DNA from: Pelagophyceae sp. CCMP2097 | Taxonomy: Eukaryota > Sar > Pelagophyceae | Direction: 5' to 3' | NCBI GenBank assembly: GCA_026770575.1 | Contig: MU657168.1 | Location: 940,750-1,004,749 of the forward strand | Length of the DNA stretch: 64,000 nt | In this document: positions 9,869 through 20,365 of the stretch, piece after piece | Layout of the letters: each line of letters starts with the position of its first letter | How positions within the stretch are numbered: position 1 is the first letter of the stretch | The notes under the pieces: model-generated | Seen by the model: the letters and a program-made list of their open reading frames with translations, nothing else | Told to the model about the DNA's origin: nothing | Database searches by the model: none | Position numbers and translations under genes: made by a program

Positions 9869-11381
9869 CTACGCCCCAAGGATGTAGAGGATGACGGAGA
9901 TGGAGACGGAGAGGGAGAAGATGGAGACGACGTAGTTGACGACGATCAACTGCGACAGGGGCGACTCGAGCCTCTGGTTGAACAACTGGCAGAAGATCAT
10001 GACCTGCATCGCCGGCGGCGCGGCCCCGACGAGCATGACGACCAACATTAAAGGCTTGTCGTCTGCGATGGACGTGCCCCCGAAGAGGCCGTGCGTCAGC
10101 GCGATGCCGCATATCGGGATGATGAACAAGCGCGCCAGGACGGCGCCGAACTGCATCGAGTTCGGGATGTTGATGTCCCGCGCCGTTGCCGCCTTTTGCT
10201 CAAAGGCCTTCGACGCAATCGAGGCCCCGAGGTTGATGATGCCCATCGGCACCGCGGCGCTCGCGATGAATTCCGCCGCCCCGCCGAAGATCGTCGGCTG
10301 GGCCTTCGAGCCGAGGAGAAAGGGCTTGAGGTGCGGCACGCCGCCGACCTAGAAGCGCCGGTCGGACGCAAGCGTTTCTGCCGGCCCCTAAGAGCAAACA
10401 TCACGTACGATGGCGCCTAAGAGCGCGCCGACGATGGGCGGCTGGCACCCGTTCGCGACGCGCAAGATGCAGGCCTTGGCCTTCGTGAAGCAGCCCGCGG
10501 GCGGTAGCGAGGGGTCGTCTTCGGCCTTGAGCTCGACAGGCGCGTCGGGCCGTGGCCTCGGGGAAACGAGCCTCGGGCAGATCATCCAGATCAACGGGTT
10601 GATCACGGCGATGTAGAGCGAGATGTAGCCGACGGTTTTATCGAGGCACTTGTCGCCAATCACGCCCGCGACGGAGGGAGAGCGGCAAAGAGTGTCGACG
10701 AGAGCCAACGGCAGGCCTCCGCTGTTCGGAAAGGCGATGACCATCTGCACCAGTCCGAGCACGAAGCGCTCGTCCTCCTCCTCGTCGAAGCGCGTGTCGA
10801 CGTCGTCGTCGTCGAAGCCCTCCTCCGCGTCTGCGACGTCGTCGTTGCGCGCCGCGCCGCCGGGATTCGCGTCGTCGTCGTCGTCGTCGGCCTGCAATCT
10901 GGAGAACTTGGCCTCGTTCTTCGGGTCGCCGTCGACGGGCCCCTTGTTCTTCTTGTTGCGCGGGAGTCTGGGCAGCGCCACTTTCACGCCGCACAACTTA
11001 TGCACGAGCTTCCCCTATTGGAATTGCTATACGCCCCGAAAACGCTATACGCCCCAAACGCGCTATACGCCCCCGCCCTATACCCCATGCCCTACGCACC
11101 ACGATCAATCCTCCGCCGACGTAGACGACGTTGTAAAACGGCAGCAACAACCAGTGCGCAATCTCCGACGGGTCGATGGAAGCCGTCGCCGAGGAGACCT
11201 TTGTGAAGAGGAGGAGGGGCAGCATGACCAGCGACAGCGCCTCAGCGATTGTCTTGCGGCCGGCCCCATTTAAGATGCCGCGCTGGCCCAACCAGACGCC
11301 CGCCAGGCCCACCAGGCAGACGCGCAACACGGACTGCACCGCCGCCCAGACGATGCGCAGGATCAGGTCCGCATTCACCAT
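9869..11381 (-). CDS. PIN/PILS-type membrane transport protein (auxin efflux carrier family)
   Basis: Three exons (11381-11100, 11014-10409, 10348-9869) encode 455 residues. The N-terminal bundle of helices includes VCLVGLAGVWLGQRGILN and EALSLVMLPLLLFTKVSSA. A long hydrophilic loop with acidic runs (DDDDDDANPG, DEEEDERFV) precedes helices with the family motif FPNSGGLPLALVDTLC, close to the N-S/T-G-x-L-P motif of PIN-like carriers. The C-terminal bundle includes FGAVLARLFIIPICGIAL and VGAAPPAMQVMIFCQLFN. Family members export auxin or related organic acids across the plasma membrane or ER. In an alga the cargo is unknown. The acidic loop lies in the same topological place as the PIN hydrophilic loop. 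Intron 11015-11099 contains three gctatacgcccc-like units. Confidence 0.85.
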
Positions 11382-12065
11382 ACGGCCGGAGAAACCAGGC
11401 CTGGCCGAAGCTGAGTGACTCGAGTCACGTACTCGTCGGACGCTGTGTCACGACCCGAATGTTTTGGGTTCTCGGTTGCCCTGCCGCAATTGCACCTTTG
11501 CAGAAAGCACTTCGGAAGACCTGTCGACCCACGTCGGAGTGCAGGGCAGTTCGTGGGCCAGACGCAAATGCCAGTTGCCGACTCATCAACGGATCATGAC
11601 TCCAGAATAGGCATTTCCGACGAGGAATGTCAAACTCAATGCGTAGCGCCGCTCCTCACTCGACCGAGCTACGGACCGGCCCAGTCGGGCGAGGAGCCTC
11701 TCCCTCAAACCTGCGGCTCCGAGCAGGACCGTCGCCCTTTGCACTTTCATTCGTACCCTGGTTGGTGATTGTTCACCTTTCGGCCCCGGGAGAGAGCCAT
11801 AAAATTCTTCGCAAGCCACCTTTCTCTTTTGCAGATCGGCAGGCCCGTCGCGCGTCACGGGCCCGGCGGCGGATCCCGGCGGCGCACTCCTCACCGTCAA
11901 TTTTGCACAAACGGTGCGTTGCGTCCCTGCCGCATTTATACATGCTCGTCGCACCTCGGAGTGGGCGCCGCAACGAGCATCTCCATCCTTGGTCTTTGCA
12001 AGTCCCATTCGCACCGCTCCCGCCTCGTTCCCCCCTCTCACGCGCCTCGCGCCCCCGCAGCACGG
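11382..12065. other. Divergent intergenic region
   Basis: The region lies between the start of the minus-strand carrier gene and the start of the plus-strand acidic protein, so it probably holds both promoters. Frames on both strands are long but arginine-rich and show no domain. I see no RNA gene or obvious repeat here. Confidence 0.5.
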
Positions 12066-14866
12066 ATGCTCGAGGCGTTCTCGGACGTCGAGGACCCAGA
12101 TCCGAATGACGCGCTGCGCCGGCGCCGCTCGCGGCTGTGCAAGGTCTGGGCACGGACGCGCATCGCGCCCGGCGGCCGCGCCCTGCCCCGTGAGGACCCA
12201 CCCGCCGCACCCGTCGAATCGCGCTCGAAGCGATGCACCGCCGGGGCATTGCAACGATATGCCATTTTCGGAAGTTGCGAGAACACTGTTTGTCCCAGGC
12301 ACCGCGCGCCCGCTGACGCGCGTCGAAGTCCGCAAAGATGTGAGTCTGCATTGCCAAGCCCGTCCCTCGACACCGCCCTCCGCCGAAGAACTCGCGCGGC
12401 GTGGCTGAGACGTTTTTGAAAGAAGCCACTTTGGCCTCGTGGCCGACCGCTTCAAACTAGGTCCGCGAGATCGCCGACCTCGCGCGGAGCAACAAGGAAG
12501 CCGAGTTCGAGGTCAACGGTGAGCCCCGACGGCGCTGCAGAGGGGGGTGCACGCCTTGCATGCCGCGCCGTCAGTTGCGCACTGTTCCTTTTGCGGGCGC
12601 AGGCCGCCCGTCGCGCAACGCACGGTCGCTGGCGGCGCGGTCGCTGGCCGCCAAGCCGCCGGAGCCGCGGCGCTTCCAGCGGGCCGGCTCGGCGTCGCCG
12701 CCGCCGCTGCCCGTGCCGCCGCCGGCGACGCGCGCTGGCGGCCGCCGGTCGTCGCCGCCGGTCAAGGCCGGCGCGCAGGTGCGCCCTTATGCGTCCATGG
12801 GACGGCCTTCGCCGCGCGTCGACGATGTTGCGGCCCTCCCATGCGAGTCCCTCCGTCGTCGCGCGCACTGGGGTTTAACCGCCGCCGCCGTCGCCGACTC
12901 TGCAACCTAGGGCGGCGCGGGCGCGGTCGAGTCGGACGACGGCGGGAAGTCGGAGCCGGAGCCGGACATGCGCGAATTCATGGCCAACGCGCGCGCCGTG
13001 CTGCAGTGCGAGCGGCAGCTGGAGTTGCTCGAGGCGCAGCGCGAGGCGTGCGTAAACTCCCCTATGAAGCGCGGGCCGCGCGGGCGGGCCTCTGCGGGCC
13101 GTGCGTTTCGCGATGTTTCGGCCGCGGACGGCGCGCGCGTAGGCTCTCTCGGGCGCGTTCGGTCCAGGTGGACGAGTATGGGCAGCAGAGGAACGAATGG
13201 GCGATCACCCTCGCCGCCGTCCAGGCCGCGTGCCTCCGCGAGGTGGCGGCGCTGGCCGAGGCCTGCGCGGCGGCAACGATGCTCGGCGACGTCTCGCTCC
13301 TGCTGAAAGCGCGCAAGCGCCGCGTTTCCGCGCTGCAGGCAGACGTGCAACCGACCAAGAAGGCGCGGTGTCCGAAGCCCAAGGCCGGCGCGGACGCGCC
13401 GGCGCCCGTGGTGGACGACTGCGCGCAGGCCGAAGAGGCGGTGGCCCTCGTTTCGCGCCTCCAGCGCGCCTTCGCCGTGCGCTTCGCAGAGGGCGCGCCC
13501 GACGCACGGCCGCCGCAGCTCAAGGCCGAGGCGGACGCGCCGCCGCTGCCCGAGGCCGACGCGCCGCGCGCCGACGCGCCCCAGGGCGCGCGCGCCGACG
13601 CGCAGGCCGACGCGCTCATCGATGCGTCCGCGGCGGCCGGCAGCGAGGACGGCGCGCCCGCGCCGGCGGACCGGAACAACGTCGCCGCTGTCAAGGCGCG
13701 CGACGCCCGAGGCGAAGACGGCTCGTCGGAGGATGCGCTGGAGCCCACGGCGCAGCCGCCGGCGGCCAAGGTTGAGGCGAGCGAAAACGGCGACGCGCCC
13801 GCGAACGGCGCGTCCGCGGACGCGCCCATGCCCGACGCCGCGCCGGCCGTCGACGATGGCGCCGCACGGCCGAAGACCGTCGAGGCGGCGCTCGCGGAGT
13901 TGCCGGCGAACAAGGGCGACGTCATGGACGTTGGCGATGACGGCGCCGTCGCCGTCTCGCCCGAAGAGGAGGACGAAGAAGAGGCCGACGAGGACATGGA
14001 CGAGGACCTGGACGACGACATCGACGCCGATGACGACGCGGACGAGGCGCGGGCGTCGCGGGCCGACGCGGAGCGTGCCGTCGCCGTCGCGGACGACGAC
14101 GACGCGAGCCTCGGGCGCGCCGACACGCCCGCGGCGGCGGCGGCGCGCGACGAGGCGGCCGCGACCGACTCGGTCGCGGGCGACGACGCCACGGGCGAGT
14201 GCCACGCGCGGTCGCCGTCGCCGCACTCTTCGACTTCTTCGCAGCGCCGCGCCGCAGAGGCCAAGGAGGAGCCCGCCGAGTCTGTGGCGGTGGCGGCGGT
14301 GGCGCAGCGGCACAAGACGCGCGCGGGTTCGGGCCGGTCGCGCGCGCGGACGTGCTCCGACGCGGCGGGCCCGGCTGCGGGCGCCGACGGCGGCGCGACG
14401 TACACCATCCTGCGTTCGCAGTTCGGCCCGCCCTACGGCGTGCCGCTGCTCCTCTCGCCGCTCGGCCGCTACAACGACCGCACCGTGGCCGCGCAGGCGA
14501 CGGCGTGCAACGCCGCTAGCGTGGACGTGGAGGCCTTTGAGCGGTGCGAGGCGGCACATTTCGAGGCCCTCGCCCTTAAGGGCCGCCTCCAGCAGCTCGC
14601 CGCGACGCTCGCGCTCCGCGCCGACACGCGAAACGACCTCACCACCATTCTGTGCGTGCCCTCGCCGGCCGATCTTGGAGCCTTGTTCACCAGTCGAATC
14701 GCGAGTCGGCAACCTTTGAAAAAAACACTGTAGGCGCGAGTGCGACCGCGGCCGCGCAGCCGCGAAGCGGCGCCTGTCCGCCGCGGCGGCCGAGCTCCGC
14801 GAGGCGCAGCAGGCCCTCGCCGCCGCGCAGGCAACCGCCGCGGCGCAGGTGGCCGTCGCCGCCTGA
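12066..14866 (+). CDS. Acidic, low-complexity protein with coiled-coil ends
   Basis: Seven exons (12066-12189, 12299-12339, 12461-12518, 12603-12778, 12911-13051, 13168-14651, 14734-14866) join in phase to 718 residues. The N-terminus (MLEAFSDVEDPDPNDALRRR) leads to a short helix, VREIADLARSNKEAEFEVNG, and a P/R-rich linker. Residues around 140-215 form a helical block (RAVLQCERQLELLEAQREAC, NEWAITLAAVQAACLREVAA). A long A/D/P-rich disordered stretch then becomes very acidic (EEEDEEEADEDMDEDLDDD). The last ~130 residues form another alanine-rich coiled coil (AAKRRLSAAAAELREAQQAL). Basic patches such as TKKARCPKPK look like nuclear localisation signals. I do not recognise a family. A nuclear or chromatin-associated role is inference from composition only. 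Confidence 0.68.
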
Positions 14867-15285
14867 AGGCCCTCGTGCCGGCGCCAGCGAGCCGTCGCGA
14901 GGCCCGCCGAGGCCGCGGCGGAGGCGCCGGCCGGCGGAGGCGCCGGCGAAACCCGCGGGGCGCCCCGCACCGAGCACCAGTCACCTCCGCCCGAGGTGCG
15001 CCTCGCAAGGAGCGCAGCCGCGGGGCCGTCCGAGCAAAGGCCGCTCGCAAAGGCCGCCCGCAAAGGCCGCCCGCAAAGCCGTCTTCGCGAGTTACTATTT
15101 AAGCACGGGCCGTTCGCGTAAGGTTTACCCGCCCACGCCGATGCCGCCACTCCCGAGCTCCCCTCTTCGATTTCCGCGGCGGGCTCGCGAGAAAAAGTCG
15201 GCAGATGCGCATGTGAATGAATTATTTTACGGCCTGCCGTCGAGCGGGCGGCGAAAAGTGTACTTTGGATGAGGGCGGCTCGCGC
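14867..15285. other. Convergent intergenic region
   Basis: The region lies between the 3' ends of the acidic protein gene and PGR5. The left part is GC-rich with repeated aaaggccgc units near 15030-15080; the right part (15100-15240) is AT-richer and likely 3' UTR and termination sequence. I see no gene. Confidence 0.5.
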
Positions 15286-15951
15286 TTAGACGAGGAAGCC
15301 CAGCATGTCACCGTTCGTTTTGGCCTTCTTGATGAGCCCGCCGCGCATCTTGCCCTAAAGCCGCCGCTGTCGCGCGGCGCGCGGCGCTCCACGCCGGGCA
15401 AGAGAGGGCGACGCACGGGGGCGCCGACGAAGTAGCAAAACTCGCTGATCGCCTGCGAGTGCAGCGCGATGCCCTTGCCGCCTAGCGCGCGTGTTTCGTC
15501 GGAATATATTTGCGCGACATTGCCGCGCGGCGCTTTCGAATGCGCGCGGGCGGCGGCGCTGGTGGCGCACGGATCTTCTCGAGGTTCTTGTCGCCGAGGA
15601 CCACGCGCGCGCCGTAGATGGCGGGGGAGAAGACGCCGAACTTTGCCATCTAAGGGTCTTGAAGTTCAGGGGTCGCGCAACACGCCGCAGGGTCAACAAT
15701 AAAATTGCGCACCTTGCCGTACGAGACCGTCGCGGGCGCCTCGACGCGCGGCCGTCTCGCGCCTGCGAGGAAAAAAAGCTCAAGGCGGCCCGCGGACGGT
15801 GTTTCATACGACGAGTGGTCTCGAGCCTTTCCTCCCGTCCGAGGGCCGCTCCGGCCAAAATCGCGCGCGCACCCGTCATGGCCCGGTTGCCCGAGGGGGC
15901 GAACGCGTGCGCGATGCACAGCAGCACGCAAAAGACCGCCTGGCGGAGCAT
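15286..15951 (-). CDS. PGR5: PGR5, proton gradient regulation 5
   Basis: Five exons (15951-15873, 15762-15713, 15649-15571, 15481-15417, 15354-15286) encode 113 residues. The mature part matches PGR5: MAKFGVFSPAIYGARVVLGD, then KIRGKGIALHSQAISEFCYF, then GLIKKAKTNGDMLGFLV at the C-terminus, where plants end in GFLA. PGR5 is a small thylakoid-associated protein needed for antimycin-sensitive cyclic electron flow around photosystem I and for building the proton gradient that protects the photosystems. The presequence MLRQAVFCVLLCIAHAFAPS is a signal peptide ending in an AFAP-type plastid motif, expected for a secondary red plastid. Length fits the family. The gene is divergent from the START-like/fibrillin gene at 16320, also plastid-targeted, so the two may share a promoter region. 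Confidence 0.92.
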
Positions 15952-16319
15952 CCTGCCTCGCAACGACGAAATCGAGCTCTCACGTCGAACCCGTGCTGAG
16001 GACCGTGCAGAACTGTCGCCACGTCCTTCGGCGAATATTATGGAGAAATTTTCGGAGCGCGCTGAGGCGCTACCCGCGCGCGCGGGGCGCGGAGGCGCCG
16101 CAGACCGCGAAATTGACAAGGCAGGGAGAAAAAATAAGACGAGCTGCGGCGGTCGCCGCCGCGAGGTGTCGCCCGGGGCGCGGGGCGAGCTCTCGCGGCG
16201 GGCGCCTTGCGGCGGCGAAGAGGGCGAATCTTGCGCTTGAGGACTGGATTTAACTTGATTTCCGCTCAATGTTCTTGCGGCTGGTTGGCTGAGTTGGCAT
16301 CGCGACACCGCTAGTTACG
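15952..16319. promoter_or_regulatory. Shared upstream region of PGR5 and the START-like/fibrillin gene
   Basis: These 368 nt separate two divergent plastid-protein genes and must contain both 5' regions. I see no clear TATA box and no RNA gene. A short AT-rich patch (around 16120-16140) is the only compositional feature. Co-regulation is inference. Confidence 0.4.
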
Positions 16320-18399
16320 ATGCCGAGACGGAGGGCCGCGCTGCTGGGCTGGCTGCTGTCGCCGCTGTCGAGCGGCTTCCTCGCGCCGCCGGCGGCGGGG
16401 CACGGCGCCCGCGGCCGGCGCGCGAGCGCGACGAAGGCCGAGTTGGAGGTGGCGCAAGCCGCCGTCGACGCCGCCGTCGAGGCCGCCGTCGAGGCGGACG
16501 CGCGCGGCGCGGCTGCGGACTTGGCGGCCGTCGTCCTCACGCCAGGCACGCACCAGCGTCGTGCGCGTCCGGGCCCCGGGCGTCGGAACCGTCCCTTTGC
16601 CGCCGCTCTCCGTTCTCGCCTCTGCCCTTTGCGCGGCGCCTCTGCCCTTTGCGCGGCGCCTCTGCCCTTTGCGCGGCTTTAGCCTTTGTTCCCCTCTAGG
16701 CGCCGTCGTGGTGCGCGTGGACAAGGCGCCTTCGAACTCGCGGCGGATTTTCACAGGCGTGGATGTTGCGGCGGACATCGAAATCGTCTGGAACCTCCTT
16801 ACCGACTACGCAAACCTCGCCGCAGTCGTGCCAAACCTCGTCGCCAACGAAGTCCTAAACCCCCCGCGCCGCCACGGCGCGCGCTTGAGGCAGGTGGGCT
16901 CGGCGCAGGTGCTGCCGGGCCTCAACTTTCGAGCGAGCATGATCCTGGACGTCGACGAGCTCCGTGGCGGCCTACCCGCCAAGCGCATCCGCGGCGGCGC
17001 CGCCGCGCTGGAGCGGGAGGACGCGGCGCTGCGCGATGCGGAAAAGGAGCTGCCGCTGAAGCGTGGCATGTTCCCGCGCCCGTGGTCGACGCGCGCGTCC
17101 GAGACGACGCACGACATCACCATGGTCTCCGTCGCCGGCGAGCCGGGGGACTTTACGCTCTACCAGGGCCTCTGGCGCATGGAGGCCGTGCCGCTGCCAG
17201 GCCACGCGGCGGCGACGCGGTTGACGTTCTCCGTCGAGATCCAACCGAGGCCCTGGCTCCCAGTCGCGCTCGTAGAGTCGCGCATCGCTGACGACCTCGT
17301 CAAGAACCTCGCCGCGGTGCGTCCTCGATGCGCCGCCGCGTCTCAGAGAGGCCTTTTTTCGCACGAGACTCACCGAGTCGCGTCGTCGACGTGTACACTC
17401 AGGTGGCGGCCGAGGCAAAGAGGCGGAGTGACGCGGAAAATGCGGCCGGGAAGCCGCGCGCGGCGGCGGCGCCCGCGGGCGCGCAGGCGGGCGCGCCCCG
17501 CGGCGTGGCGTCGGGCGCGGCGCCCGCGCCGGCGCGCGCAGCGGCGCCGCTGGCGCTGCTGGTGCGGCCGGAGCAGCAGATGGAGCGGGCGCGGTCGGAC
17601 TTGAACGCGGCGCTGTCTGCGATTGCGTCCGAGCTGCCCGGCGGCCTCGGCGCGTCGGCGGTGGAGATCCTTCGCGTGCGCAAAGCCGCCGAGCGCCTCG
17701 GCGACCTCGCCGCGCGCCTCGCCAGCGGCCCGCGCGGCCGGGCGGACCGTCGCTTCGACGCAAACGCCCAGGCTGGGCGCTGGCGCGTCGCGTTTTCTTC
17801 CGCAATCGCGCGCGCCATCGTCGCCGAGACGGCCGCCGAGGCGGCGGCTGCGGCGCCCGGCGACGGCGCGGCCGTCGTGCGCCTCGCCGACGCGGCGCCG
17901 CCGCCGGTCTCGGAGCTGTCCGTCGTCGGGGCTTTTTTCCGGGCGTTCCCGCGGATGACGACGCTCGCGTCGCGCTTCGCCTTGAAGTCCGTCGAGTTCG
18001 AGGTCGTCCCCGCCGCCGCCGGCGACCGCTACGACACCATTCTGACGCTGCGCGGCCGCGCGCAGCCCTTTCCGGCGCCGGCGCTCCGTCTGGAGCACGC
18101 TCTGATTGCTTCGGCGAACGCCGACGCTACCATGATCTGCGAGCGCATCCGCATCGAGCCCGCCTCCAAGGACCGCTTCCGCCAGCTCCCCAGGCCCGTG
18201 CTGCCCACGTCGTGGCTCCCGCCCGTGAGTCTTGCAAAGGGACATTCGAATCCCGCGCGCGTACCGGCGGAACCTCTAGGCCTCGAGGCGCCGTGTGACG
18301 TCCTTCGACGTGCTCTACGTCGACGAGGACCTCATGGTCACGCTCTCGACGGACGGCGACCTGCGCGTGGCCAGGAGGCTGACAAACCCGCGGAGATAA
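16320..18399 (+). CDS. Plastid START-like (SRPBCC) and fibrillin/PAP fusion protein
   Basis: Four exons (16320-16560, 16700-17316, 17403-18224, 18280-18399) give 599 residues. The N-terminus (LLGWLLSPLSSGFLAPPAAG) is a signal peptide with a plastid FLAP-like motif. A helical linker, then at about residues 88-280, an SRPBCC/COQ10-like lipid-binding domain: IFTGVDVAADIEIVWNLLTD, YANLAAVVPNLVANEVL, FTLYQGLWRMEAVPL, RLTFSVEIQPRPWLPVALVE. An A/P-rich linker precedes a fibrillin (plastid lipid-associated protein) domain: GRWRVAFSSAIARAIVAE, YDTILTLRGRAQPFPAP, and a C-terminal FDVLYVDEDLMVTLSTDGDL close to the fibrillin ending. Both domains handle lipids or isoprenoid quinones, suggesting thylakoid lipid or quinone metabolism; substrate unknown. 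The exon 1 donor could also lie a few bases away. An A-rich stretch with ataaataaaa just after the stop may be a polyadenylation region. Confidence 0.78.
16561..16699. repeat. Three tandem 20-bp units within an intron
   Basis: The unit cctctgccctttgcgcggcg recurs about three times (16617-16677) inside the first intron of the START-like/fibrillin gene. The array ends shortly before the tctag acceptor. Confidence 0.85.
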
Positions 18400-20365
18400 A
18401 TAAAAAGGCCCCGAGGGCGCATCTGTGAGCTTTTAATGGTAAGACATCGGAGCACCGTTTTGTCAACGCACGCGGCGGCCGCTCCGGTGCTCCGTCAGCT
18501 GGTTCGGTGCTGTGCCATGTTCACCCCGCGCGCAGCTGGGTGCCCCTCTCCGCGCTCCTGAGCCTGGAATTTGTCTGTATCCTTCGCTCGAAGTCGGGTC
18601 CTCCGTGTGCCTCCGGTGCGCTCTTGAAATATCCTTGTTTCCTTGTTTTTCCTTGTCAACTTCTTTTGATAGGAATTCCTAGGGGAAAAGGTTGCTGAGG
18701 GGAAAAAGTTGTGCGGTGTAATTTAAGTCAGTTGGAAGTCCGTAAGGCCGCAGACCGCAATCCTTGTACCGCAAAAAAAATCCGTATATTCAGGCTCTAA
18801 TTGGGGATGGAACTTCCGAACATGTAGGATTCCTACATGGCCGAAATAAAAAAAAGAAACCGCGGGCCAATTGCCGCCGCGGGCTACAATCAGTTCGAAA
18901 GGTCCAGTTCTTAGATAGTAAAAGGCTCCAGGCCCCTGCGGGGCCCTGTGCGCGTCGCAGACGCAGCAGGGCTTCGAAGCGACCGTCGGCGCGTCCATCG
19001 CCGCTGGCGAAATTTGCGACGCCTGCTTCGGAGCGGCCGTCGGCTCTTCCTTCGAAGCGACCGCCGGCTCTTCCAGCGGCCCGCTTTTTCGCACGCAGGC
19101 TCGCGCGACGACGACGACGACAAGGCCGACCGCAGCGACTAGGCGGGCGTGCCAGGCCCCATCTCCCTGGACCGCCACCGACATACCCGCCGGCCAGTGC
19201 AGCGGAAAATCCGCAGCAGTGCCAAAATCAAAATTGGATTTGTAATACTCCCGAATATCACTACAATCAGAATTACCCAAAATTATTGACCTGGAATTGG
19301 GCATTGCCGGTAAACGAACAATTTGCTTGGCATTTACCTTCACAATGCCCTAAAATGCCATTAAAACGGGAGATTCTTACGGTCCGCAGGCGCCCTCTGC
19401 GCCGTCGAGGATCAATAACAATAGGCTATTAATATTGGGGGTACCCTAAACCGCCTTTGATTTCGGCACTGAGATTCCGCAGTGAGCCTACAAGGGGTAT
19501 CGGCGATAAAGCCGACTCACCGTGACTGGCAGCCTGCCTGGCACTGGCAAGTTGTGGCTCTCAGAGGCCGCCTGCGGGGTTGGTCGTGGTCGCTATGCCC
19601 CCCCGTCTATAGGACCGTGCTCGTCGTCTCTACGCCACGCCTAGGTGCGCTTACTCGGAGCGCGGCGTCCTTTGCCCTTGGAAACCGTTCGGTCTCTGTG
19701 GCTCCTTATCTGACTCTGCTCGTCCGCGCCCTGCTCGTCCACGACACGCGTCGCGTAAGCTGCCCCCCCTGCCCCCCGGGATGTCCGTAACATGATCAGC
19801 CTCGAGGAGGGTGCCTTGCAAGGGCGTGAACAAGCGTTTCCCCCAATATTTTGGACTTGATAAAATCTGTATTTGCCTCCTTACCTTGATTTTGACTTGA
19901 TTTTGCCTCCGTATTGCGAAGGTTCGGCCCGGCTGGCAATCTAAATCGTCGCAGGAATCGAAATTCTGGCTTTGTGACGGGGCGGGTCCATACGTACTGG
20001 GGTGGTATATGGCGAATACTGTACGATTGCCGCGAGTGGCGCTTCAGACGAGCCAAAACAGACGTTCCGATTTTTAGTTTGAGCGTTTTTGACAAACAAT
20101 TTCTATAGTATCGGGCATCATGGGACTCAGCGCGACGTCCTTCATCACTCCCAACAGAGCCAAACTCCAACCGACGAAAACTCCGATTGCCAGAAAGTCC
20201 TCGGCGTCATTGGCGATATTTACGGCGTCATTGGCGATACCCCTTGTAGCCCTCGTGACTTGTGAAGAACGAACTACAAGTTGTTTGCGCGCGACGCTCT
20301 CTCTTCTTCAGCGATACTTTCGGATCACTCACTCTCGAGCTAGTAGTAGGTCGAGTAGACTTCTG
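18400..20365. other. Long gene-poor interval
   Basis: Apart from the weak minus-strand frame at 18723-19343, I see no supported gene. The interval is AT-richer than its surroundings, with A-runs near 18770 and 18850. No terminal repeats or target duplications were recognised. Confidence 0.45.
18723..19343 (-). CDS. Possible hypothetical membrane protein
   Basis: An uninterrupted frame of 206 codons in an AT-richer stretch. It contains one hydrophobic segment (LVAAVGLVVVVVARACV) followed by an E/P/A/K-rich tail with imperfect repeats (EEPAVASKEEPTAAPKQ). I recognise no family, and the frame may be chance. The composition differs from neighbouring genes. No splice-supported extension was found. 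Confidence 0.3.
   Translation of the reverse strand: MKVNAKQIVRLPAMPNSRSIILGNSDCSDIREYYKSNFDFGTAADFPLHWPAGMSVAVQGDGAWHARLVAAVGLVVVVVARACVRKSGPLEEPAVASKEEPTAAPKQASQISPAAMDAPTVASKPCCVCDAHRAPQGPGAFYYLRTGPFELIVARGGNWPAVSFFYFGHVGILHVRKFHPQLEPEYTDFFCGTRIAVCGLTDFQLT

Noticed and set aside
12907..15150. Minus-strand open frame of about 747 codons opposite the acidic protein gene
   Set aside because: Arginine/alanine-rich shadow caused by high GC at third positions. The plus strand gives a phase-consistent seven-exon gene with coherent composition.
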